Source: Amoebophrya sp. A120
Lineage: Eukaryota > Sar > Dinophyceae > Syndiniales > Amoebophryaceae
Length of the DNA stretch: 64,000 nt
Direction of reading: 5' to 3'
Assembly (NCBI GenBank): GCA_905178155.1
Contig: CAJINV010000013.1
Location: 3,220,158-3,284,157 of the forward strand
Position numbers and translations under genes: made by a program. A model generated the notes under the pieces. That model searched no databases. It was not told the origin of the DNA and saw only the letters and a program-made list of their open reading frames with translations. Shown piece after piece: positions 49,301-58,111 of the stretch; positions within the stretch are counted from its first letter, which is position 1; each line of letters starts with the position of its first letter.

Positions 49301-52300
49301 ACAATTGAGAATGTAACGTTTGAGAACGCCATACGCCGCCCAACCGTGTTTGGAGGGCAAGTTCATTTCCCCAGTATCAAATGTAAAAATGTCTGGGTCT
49401 GGAAGAATGCGAGATTTATCATGCACGTTTTGCATGAGCCATGATGTCTGTGATGCATACCCTAGCAATACAGATTTTTTGCAGGCTTCTTGATGCCTAT
49501 TCCGCATGACAAATGCCTTCTCAGCGTAGGAATGCAAAAATGTCTAGGTCTGGAAAGTTGTGATGCTGGGTGGCGTATCACGAAGAGGCCACAGGTGCTG
49601 GCTCAGCATGACAATTTTCTGAGCTTCTAGGTGTTGCCTATTCTGCATGACAAACTGCGTTTCTGCATCGCGCTGTGTTCAGATTAGCTTTTAGCTTGCT
49701 GCTTTAGATCACCTTCCGTTTTCTCTTTTTTCATCGACACAGATGCAGGTTGAAGATCGATTTGTATGACGGCAGGAGCTTCAAGTAGAAGATCACTAGG
49801 GTTTACTCATCGGGGAGATAACCTCGTACAAAATCGGCACCCTTTTTTTTACTTTCTTTTACCACTTTCCTAGCGCTATAAGCTCCTGCCGGGGTCTGGT
49901 CGAGAAGGCAGACCGAGATCAGCGGATCCGTTTCTTTTTGTTCCTCCAGTGTGGAGCGGCAGCACCATCGTGGTGCTTTTTTTCCCCGCGACGCGATCGC
50001 TGGATCCTAGTAGCGCTAGACCCCTTTTCGCAGGCGCTCCTAAAGTGAGCCTTTTGCCGGTGCTGGCGCACTAAAAAAGAACCTCGAGACGGGGAAAAGC
50101 AGAAGCACGAAAGAGAAGACGGAGGCGGGGCACAGAAGAAAAGGGGAGTGGGGCATTAGGGAAAAAGAAGAGAAAAAAAGACGAGCGGGGGGGAAGGACT
50201 AAAGAACAAAAAAAAGAGCTGCAACTGTCTGGGAGTTTGCATGTCGAAGTCGTTCGGACTAGGTTTATTACCAAAGTGGCGCCAGGGATGCTAATTTAAA
50301 GACTGCGCTAAGGCAGCGCCCCCCTTCCCCAAGGGGTCCCCCCGGGGCGGGCGCGGTGGCGGCTCTGCAAGCGCGGAGCTCCGCGGGCCGATTCTCTGAA
50401 AACGCATACAAAAGGGTGCGGGAAGCAGATCGGTAAGAAGTGTTTGAAAGGGGCACGCCGTTGGGTCGTCCGCCATCGTGATAGGATCGCCGTGTCTGAT
50501 CATTGGACCCCCTGTATATTTTTTAGCGCGCAACCGGTCACAGAAGTAAGTCTTTGAGCAAGTTTGTAAGACTAACCCATCAAGGCAATACTGGAGCTCC
50601 ACCTTGCTCGCGGGCTTGGATGGTAAGGCAGGTCAGCCACACATAGCGCCCACTGGTTGTAGCCATGCGTAAGCAATCGATAGCGGTTTTGCAGGTGCAG
50701 CCGGGTGGTAGTTAGGAAGTGGGCCGCGTCTCCACCTAGGGGTATCGGCAGAGGCTAAATCTGTTCTAACGCCCAGGTATTGGCAGAGGCTAAATCTGTT
50801 CCAACGCCCACCCGCCAGGAGTTAAATGGTACTACTACTACTACTACCAGCGTAGCAAAAATTGCATTCCCTACTTTGGTACTCATGCAATACAGATTTT
50901 TTTGGAATCCAAATGCAGCATCACAAGTTCCATTCTTCCAGACCCAGACATTTTTACATTTGATACCCGGGGAAAAAGTGCAACGTGAACTGCAAGTCGG
51001 GGTACTTTCCCACCGTGGAATCGCAGGAGTGCCGCCGCCCGGAAATGCTGCTACAGCCGGTGCACACCACCATCCAGTGCCTCGTCCAGTCGGAGCTCAA
51101 CGCCTGGCGCGCGGAGATGCGCGCCCGCCCCTGCTTCCGCGACCAGCACTGCAACGGGAAGGGCGTGGCCATCCGGAACCAGGTGACTCTGGAGTGCAAC
51201 TGCGCCTGCGAGCCGCCCTTCGTGGGGCTGACCTGCGAACACGAGGTGCGGGAGTGCCTGCTGCCCGAGATCGAGAACGCGGGCAAGCCGCCCTGCCAGG
51301 AGGGCTGGACCACCTACGTCCGCGGGCCCACCTGCACCGTCGTGTGCGCGCAGGACTACTTTCCCGCCATCCCGGTGCTGCGGTGCACGGGGTCCAACCT
51401 GGTCCCGGCCACCGGCGAGTGCCGCGGGGGCCCCATGCCCCCGACGGTCTGCGTCGTGGCCACCTTGTCGCTCTCCGGCCTGTACGTGTTCTTCGTCGTG
51501 GTCGTGTACGGCCTGTACTTTTGGCGCAACTGGCGCGTGAAGCGGGACCTGACCAAGATTTACGCCGGCGACCCGAAGTGCACCATGGTCGCGGAGGAAA
51601 ACCACTTTTCCGGGGGGCAGACCAACGTGCTGAAGCCGTCGCAGACCGCGAAGCAGTACCAAAAGTCGAAGCGGGAACGGATGCCCATCCACCGGACCAA
51701 CGAGTTTGGGGAAGTGGAGGTGGGCGGCGCGGAGAAGCTGGACTACGGCTCCAAGTCGGAGGAGCAGACGCGGCGGGAACTGCACAAGTTGTCCGAGTTG
51801 GCGGACTTGTCCCGGCAGAACGCGCTGCAGAAGGACATTCCGTTGGTGGAATCCGCCTACATGTCGGCGTACGAGGGCTTTCTGGTGGAGGAGAACTACG
51901 AATCCGCAAGTAAGCTGGTGCGGGAGGGGTACCTTTTAGAAGCTATACATTGCAAAAATGTCCGTGTCTGGAAGGTTGCTCCTGAGGTTTGTGATGCTGT
52001 GTCTGCTTGACACGGAAGGTGTGCCATGCAAGGCCTAGCATCACAGGTTTTGAGACGGTTTCCCAATGCTAAATCCGCATGACAAAAACCTTCGTTCGGC
52101 GACAGGAAAAGGAGCGCCTTTTGCTGTCTAAGCATGACAGATTTTTGTGTGATCCAAGTATGCAGCACAAGTTCGCATCCTTCCAGACCCAGACATTTTT
52201 GCATTTGATAGAAGCAGAGTTAGACCAACTGGAAGAGGAGCGTCTCGTGGACGACGTCTTGCGGGAGAAAGAAAAACAAGCAGCGTTGGAGTTTGACGCG

Positions 52301-54337
52301 AGGAATCCGGTGTTCCAGGTGGAAGACCACGAAGACCCCGACACGCTGCTCCTCATGGCACCGACGGACCAAAGGTAAGCACGACTTTAAAACAAAGTCG
52401 CACTTCGTTCATCGACGTGTCGCGGGCTAGGAGTTGGTTAGACGTGAAAATGGCATGGCTGAATGAAAAAGCATTGCGTCGTGATAAGTAGATTGCCAAC
52501 CAGCATTCCTAAACAGTGAACACCATTCGCAAGTTTTCGCGAAAATAAAAAGGTGCAAAAATCAGCATACGCTGAATAAGGTAAGGACGAAAAAAAAAAA
52601 ACTGGCTGCTAAAATAATTTCAGGTACGCCGTCGACCATTCCGGGCTCCCGATTCGCGACCCACTGACTGGTGGCACCGATCTCCGATACCAGGCGCCGC
52701 TCGTGGAGAACGCCGAGGTCCCGTCGCTCGCGGAGCAGGCGGACTGGGTAAACGAGTTCAACAAGTGCGACAACGAGACGAAATCCACAAAGCTGCAGAA
52801 GGAGGCCGTGCTAGAAATATTAGAGCGCTACGAGAACGGGAAGTGCGACTTTCTATCGATCCCGCAATTGGAGGCCGCGAAGGACGTGTTGGAGCGGGCG
52901 AAAGCGATCGCCGACGCGGTGGACTGCTGGCCGCTGAACAAACGATGCCGAGGGATGATGAAACGCGTCGCGGAGCTGAAACAAGTGCAGCAGGAGCAGC
53001 TAGACGAGAAGGTCGACCTGTTGATGCGCTCCGTCGCGTCAAAGAACCCGGAACAAATCGAAGCAGCCATCGAGGAAACTATGTTTCTGAAGGAGCAGTA
53101 CCCAGTATCCGGGGTGAATTCTTGTTGCGAAGCCGAACTGGTCAAGTTGCCAAACTTGTCGCGCGGATGAGATTATAAATGCATCTGTTCCATGAAAACA
53201 TTTTTCTCATTGACAAGCACAATGAGAATGACCACAAGTTTGCAAGCTGCGCCGAGGCGGCCGGCACAAGTTTTCATTGCATATCCTGCGCTAATTGGAC
53301 GATGGCACATGGTCGCGCAAGAAGTGGTTACCGACGTGATAAGGGTACTGCAGTAGCTGTTTTCATATATGATTTCTGAGAAAATAAAGCACCCGTGATG
53401 CCATGCTAATGCATGGCGCAAAAATCGATATCGCTCATGATCGATCAGGTGAGTAGACGTAGAGACTACGTACTTCGACGTCCAAGGAAGCGGTAGTACC
53501 GTTGTACTAGAAGTTCCACAAAAATTCCACATGTCTTAAAACAACTTACTTCTGCAGAAAGCGGCAAAGAAGAAGTCCCAGGAAGAGAAAGAGGTGAAGA
53601 AGATGATGGGGCTCATTGCGGATTACGACATTGGTCCGAAGGAGATCGTCCAGGCCGTCAAAGAGAAAGACGTTCCCAAGCTTCGCGCCGGTTTGAACGT
53701 TATGCATATGGAAGAGTCTGTCACTTGTACTTATTGCCTCTTGAACTTTGACAACAAAGAAGTCAAGTGAGGATCCGCGCACCACAAGTTGAAAATATAA
53801 TGTCACCTACTTCATTTTTCACCATATTAGAATTTGCATTTTTATTCGTCTTCTTGTTCTTCATCTTCTTCTTCCACGCAAGAGGTACATACTAGTAGCA
53901 GACTTTTGCACATTTTCATACTGGCCTTCGTCTCGCCAAACACGCGGGATCCGGACACGGGGATGACATTGCTCCACCTAGCTGCGATTAACTTCGATCA
54001 GCAGGTTTTTCTCCTCTTAATCAAGAAGAAGGCGGACGTGAACCTGTTGACGTCCCCGGACTGCCACGACGTGTGGGACCTGGCCAGCAGCTACGTGCGC
54101 GGGTTCATGAAGCACAAACTGAAGCTGAAGGTGCCCACCGACCGGGTTTTCCTAGAGGACGACGAGGCCACGGTGAACTCCATGCTGATGTCTGCGGGGA
54201 GAAGTAGTGGCGGAGCAGCCGAGAGCAGCAGCAAGTCGCCGAGAAGGGGCGGTGGAGCATCCTCTTCATCTGCAGCAAAGTCTACCTCATCCCCCACAAA
54301 CGCAGGAGCCGGAAACAAGGGCAGCGCGGCAAAGTAG
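46370..54337 (+). CDS. Two-pass membrane protein with Cys-rich (sushi/EGF-like) ectodomain and ankyrin-like cytosolic tail
   Basis: Exons 46370-46754, 46966-47207, 49338-49372, 50969-51943, 52216-52374, 52624-53140, 53558-53690 and 53883-54337 sum to 967 codons in one open frame. Membrane segment 1 is at about 65-90 (VVCFGLILYLACLIPVIIMS). About 290 Cys-rich residues follow, with sushi-like pieces (PGKKCNVNCKSGYFPTVESQ; CTVVCAQDYFPAIPVLRC) and an EGF-like piece (CNCACEPPFVGLTCEHE). Segment 2 is at about 381-406 (LSGLYVFFVVVVYGLYFW). The long tail is helical and charged (ELDQLEEERLVDDVLREKEK) and ends with one ankyrin-like unit (DPDTGMTLLHLAAINFDQQV). The topology suggests a surface receptor or adhesin with both ends inside. 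Introns 2, 3 and 4 are introner-like; removing them is what makes the ectodomain continuous. The start could lie upstream, because the frame is open to 46259. Confidence 0.8.
48207..48316. repeat. Inverted repeat of GAATTC-rich units
   Basis: CATTTCAAAACGCCATCAGA with following TTCTGTCAGAATTCCG is mirrored downstream by several CTGACGGAATTCTGACGG units ending in GGCATTTTGAAT. The two halves can pair into a long hairpin directly upstream of the 30-bp tandem array. Confidence 0.6.
48322..48451 (+). repeat. 30-bp tandem repeat array, about four units
   Basis: Units start with GATGACGTTTTGAAATTG at 48322, 48352, 48382 and 48412, with a partial unit at 48442. All are exactly 30 bases apart, with diverged second halves. 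In one frame they would encode 10-residue units of the form (L)DDVLK..., but there is no evidence of expression. Confidence 0.75.
49533..49690 (-). mobile_element. Nested partial family A element, reversed
   Basis: Sequence from AATGCAAAAATGTCTAGGTC onward is nearly identical to the reverse complement of the right half of the introner at 17560-17697, including the GCATCACAA-type, CTGAGCCAGCA-type and TAGGCAACACCTAG-type segments. It is a second family A copy inserted into, or recombined with, the first. Confidence 0.75.
50741..50810 (+). repeat. 35-bp tandem duplication
   Basis: GGTATCGGCAGAGGCTAAAT with 15 further bases is repeated directly with two changes (units 50741-50775 and 50776-50810). 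It lies inside the composite introner and is non-coding as far as can be seen. Confidence 0.85.
51944..52215 (+). mobile_element. Introner-like intron, TIR family A
   Basis: The left end ATTGCAAAAATGTCCGTGTC and the right end ..CCAGACCCAGACATTTTTGC pair as about 30-bp TIRs. The direct repeat AGAAGC is at 51938-51943 and 52210-52215. Removing the element with one copy joins TTA GAA GC to A GAG TTA GAC, keeping the tail frame (LLEAELDQLEEE). No GT-AG pair is available within the repeat. Two GCATGACA motifs lie inside. Confidence 0.88.
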
Positions 54338-55403
54338 AAGTTGTACTAGAGATAAACGCCTCGTCGACCAGACTGACAGCACGACCACCTGCTCAATCTC
54401 CACTCCTGCAATGGCGGATATTAACCAGTTCTTGTGAGTAGACTGAGGGGGCGTGGTCGCAAGAACTGCGTCTTCATGCGAATGCGGCTGATCGTCCAGG
54501 GGCAGGGCCACCAGGGGACGACGGGAGCTGGAAATGTGTGGCTTTGTGGAGCAGGTCGTTGCGGAGAGTAGAAAAGGGCGCTTGGCGCGGTGGAAGACTT
54601 GGTGCGGATCAAGAACTTGTTTCCCGGCCCGCGGTCGTCTTGCACTAATCTATGCGATCCTCACAAACTGTAAGATGAACTTCCGCCCGTGCATCGGTCT
54701 GTGTGTTTGCGATCCACAAGATTCGCAGAAAATCTCGGCGCAAGCTGCAGTGCTACTTACTCTGCATGCTCTGCACTTCACGAATAAAAGAATACAGAGA
54801 TGAATGACATCAAAATAGCAAAACGTCGGAGGGACCACGAGTAAAAAGGTCGCGACGTGCCTCTCCGCAGCCTCTTGCTTTGTCTAGAGAGCTCGCGGCA
54901 GTCGCGATCTGCTCAGCAACATGAAACATTTTGTGAAACTTAGTGCACATATACTTCGGCATCGCTATCGGTTCTTCTTCTTTGGAAGAGTCAAGTCAGC
55001 GAAAAAGCGTCGGATTGGACCTTTGCGGCTCTTCTATGATCACGCGATCTTCGGTATTATATACGATGTCTACCTCCACGCTCGGTTTTTGGCAGATGAT
55101 GTTGATGTTCCTTGTTCGGTAAAATGGTTTCGGTGCTACCGTTATTTCTGTATATCTGTTTCTGTTGAGGATGAGGTAAGCACAATCATGTAGTCGCTGC
55201 TCCTCCCAGTACTTCTACTGTTATTTAAGTTTCACGACGATTTTTTTTGTCTGCCGTGCCGCGACATCAAATCGGACAGGACGCAAACAGAAAGAGAGGA
55301 CCTTCCTCGTCGATAAGAAACATATGCACAAAAGTTTTTTTTGACGGCCAAAGCATCAAACCCACATTAGTAAGCAGCGCCGTGTTAGCCGCAGCAGCGA
55401 TAA
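54338..55403. other. Intergenic region
   Basis: No supported gene. Short open frames only, including one at 55247-55510 that overlaps the next gene in another frame. Confidence 0.5.
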
Positions 55404-56973
55404 ATGCCGGGCCGCGCAGTATCCTCGACTCTGTTGCCGCCTCGGAAGCCGTTCCGCCTATGGACGTCGACCGGGGTAGTTGCTTTTTACGCACTCCTGA
55501 TCGCCAATAGTGCCGATGGTTTGAGCCGCTTACACCGGAGACCGAGCACTTCTAGTAAAAAAGAACAAGGGGACGACGCAGATGAAGCGGCTGGCACAAG
55601 AACTTCAACTGCAGTCGCCGGCGTAGTTGAAGGTAGCTGCGAGCCAAACAGCGCTGGGGATGCTGCACCTTTATCTGCAGATGATGACACTGGAGGAGAG
55701 CGCCATCAGGTGAGGCCCGCTACTTGTGATGGAGAAGTAAGATCGAAATATCGGCAAGTGGAAATTGGGCACCAACACCAGCAGTCAGATCAAGCAGGTG
55801 GTCCCAACCAACGTGAACGGGCGTTGCGACACTGCAAGAACCTCGGGTCAAACTTGGCGCAGATGCTTCAGAAGGAAATCAATCATCCGAGTTCTACTTG
55901 GCAGCAAGCGGCGCGAGGAAAGAGGAACAACGACGCGGTCACTGCTGCTGTATGGAACGGAAAACTGCTAGTCTGTGCGAGCAGAGGAACAAATTGTAGA
56001 CAGACAGGCACCACCGCTTGTCATGCATAAAGTATGCCGTGCCTCTAGTGCCTACGATTCATTATAGATGGCCTTGCACAGGGACCAACAGCAACACCAA
56101 GCTGCTCCTCAAGATTGCATGACAGGAACAATGAAGATGAACGAGAGCGACGCACATAGATCTTCATGATTTGTCCAACTAAAAAAAAAGCTACAACAAC
56201 TCGCTCGCAGCACAGATACCATTATTTCCACTTGATACAATCTAGTCTCCGCCGCGCAGTCCTTCATTCGAACTTGCGGACCAAACGCTGGCTCCACCAT
56301 CTCGGTCGTAATCCGCGATGTTCCTGTTAAACAAATGCCAGACCCCCGACATCCCCACAAGTTTTCCACGAAGCACCTCTACTCCTTCACTTTCACCGTC
56401 CTCGGCTACGCGGTATACCGGGAAAGCCGAGCGGTGGTGAGCACGCTGCTGAGCGCGGCGGGGAACTCCCGGCTGCCGATCGACCTGACGGGTGTGGTAG
56501 AAACACTTGACGTTCTTGATCGGAGCGCCACGGGGATTGGTGGCGGTGGAGATGATAACGATGGTCTATCATCTCCTGTGCCGTCGGCTTCCCCTACTTC
56601 CCTTCGAGGCAAAACGGTGGAAAGGATGAGGATTCGGAATTACTACGCACAGGTGGTGCTCTTCGTGTGGCACACGCTGCGGAAGGAAGTAAGCTACAAG
56701 ACTGCGCCGGTTACACCTACATCTTCCCGTTTGGGTGGAAAAGTACAAGAGAATCGAATCAACTTCGTCCAGCAAGTGGTGTATTTCGATGTTCAGACCT
56801 ACCACAATGGACGGTCCGTGCTTGTAAGCGGGACACAAGTCCACAAAGTCCCCCTTGACCTCCTGTATCAAAATCGTGGCGAGGACGAGGTGGCCGAGCC
56901 CTCAAGCAGAAAGACGAACACGATTGCCGGTCGTCGTGGTCCTGCTATAAGCGGGCGAGCGGCCGACTTGTGA
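55404..56973 (+). CDS. Unknown protein with N-terminal hydrophobic segment
   Basis: Proposed exons are 55404-55970 and 56260-56973, joined in phase 0 (CTGCTA|GTCTGT .. GCGCAG|TCCTTC), about 426 residues. Residues 24-39 are hydrophobic (STGVVAFYALLIANSADG), a possible signal or anchor. The middle of exon 1 is polar and low-complexity. Exon 2 looks folded (TFTVLGYAVYRESRAVVSTL; YYAQVVLFVWHTLRKEVSYK; NFVQQVVYFDVQTYHNGRS). No family is recognised. The link between the two exons is a hypothesis based on phase; exon 2 could be a separate gene starting at ATG 56335. The intron contains both TGTCATGC and GCATGACA, like the introners. Confidence 0.45.
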
Positions 56974-58111
56974 ACGAGGGGAGCTACGAAAAAGCATTAA
57001 TCATCGCATTGACTCCTTTTGAAGACGCAACTTCTGGAGCACCAATTATGACGACCATGCAGTGAATGAAATACTGATGAAGCCAAATGGGCTTATTTCC
57101 GCTTTTGCTTTCCACTTGCTGTTTGAGCAAAACTTACAGTGCATTCATCTCTTCTGTATCTGTTTTGATGTCCATGCATGCATGCACGTTCTTCGATCCT
57201 GTGATGGATCGTCATCGTTCGAGTTACGGCATTTCTATTTTTCCTTCATGCTACTCAAACACAAGTTTTATTTACATACAGTAGGAATCTCTCAATAATC
57301 AATGAGTTCGTGCATTGATTGCAATAATTGTATCTATTACCCACGTGTTTAATCGCCGTGGTAAAAAATGCATATGGTTATGCTTTGTCACATCACAACA
57401 TATTGAAGTTAGGTTTTAGTTGGGCGTGAAGTAGTCTGATCACACATTCATCGAATCAGACTCTGGGGTGCGAACTACACAGCGGCAAGAAAATGATATT
57501 CCGAGAAAAGCCAATATCTTTTCGACATGCTTTGTCTATCATAGATCAACGGATGTTGACAACGATGCAGTCGTGAAAAAGATGGAAGAGCCCTGATGCC
57601 GGATGCAGTGCGAAAGTACTGCTTCACGAAACCTATGATTTTCGGTTTCTCTCCGTTGTCGCCCATTTTTCCTTCGTCGACAAATGGAAATGAATACCTG
57701 TGTTTTAGTTTTTGTGAATTATGATCAGCAACTTTACGACGTTCTTAGTGCGACGAAAGCTGCTAGTCCGCAAGACGTGGCTTCTCCTACTTCAAATTTT
57801 TTGATTAAGTACTCCTTTTCATCGGTCAGTAACTTCTGGTATGCCTGCGGTCCCCGTCGGTTGTAGTGTAAGAGTGTGCTGCTCTAGGTTCTATTGTTGA
57901 TTCGTGTTTCCGTAGTTGAGTGTGAGAACTTGCAAACCAAGTTCTCTTTCGTGAAAGTCATTTGTTTCCTGTGGCGGACGACAGCACAAGGACATCAGGG
58001 ATCATAGGTACATACATACTGGGCCGCAAGTAACGTAAACGCTGTCTCCTGACCCTGAGAAAATAAATATCAATGACCCAACCGTAAACCGAACCAACGT
58101 AAGACTCAATT
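56974..58111. other. Intergenic region
   Basis: AT-rich with no supported gene. Nothing notable seen. Confidence 0.5.

Larger units (their letters stand above)
47208..49337 (+). mobile_element. Introner-like intron, TIR family B, carrying a GC-rich island
   Basis: Left end GTATGGGATTCTCAAACGTT and right end the complement (AACGTTTGAGAACGCCATAC); TIRs are about 54 bp with few mismatches. A GCC direct repeat lies at 47205-47207 and 49335-49337. Removal joins ATT AAC GCC to GCC CAA CCG TGT. The intron starts with GT but has no AG at its 3' end, so splicing would be non-canonical. At 2.1 kb it is far longer than ordinary introns here, because it contains GC-rich island 3, itself bordered by imperfect inverted ATTTCAAA-rich sequence (about 47307-47345 and 49085-49135). 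Confidence 0.8.
49373..50968 (+). mobile_element. Introner-like intron, TIR family A, composite
   Basis: Left end TATCAAATGTAAAAATGTCT at 49375 and right end ..GACATTTTTACATTTGATA ending 50965 match the family A TIRs at 17446. Flanking CCC repeats are weak. Removal joins TCC CC to G GGG AAA AAG TGC, rebuilding a sushi-like PGKKCNVNC. A GT-AG alternative (49374-50978) is also in frame but drops GKK. The element is inflated to 1.6 kb by a second, reversed family A piece and about 1.1 kb of unrelated sequence (a purine-rich stretch at 50080-50220, a small GC-rich patch at 50310-50400 and a 35-bp tandem duplication). Confidence 0.75.
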
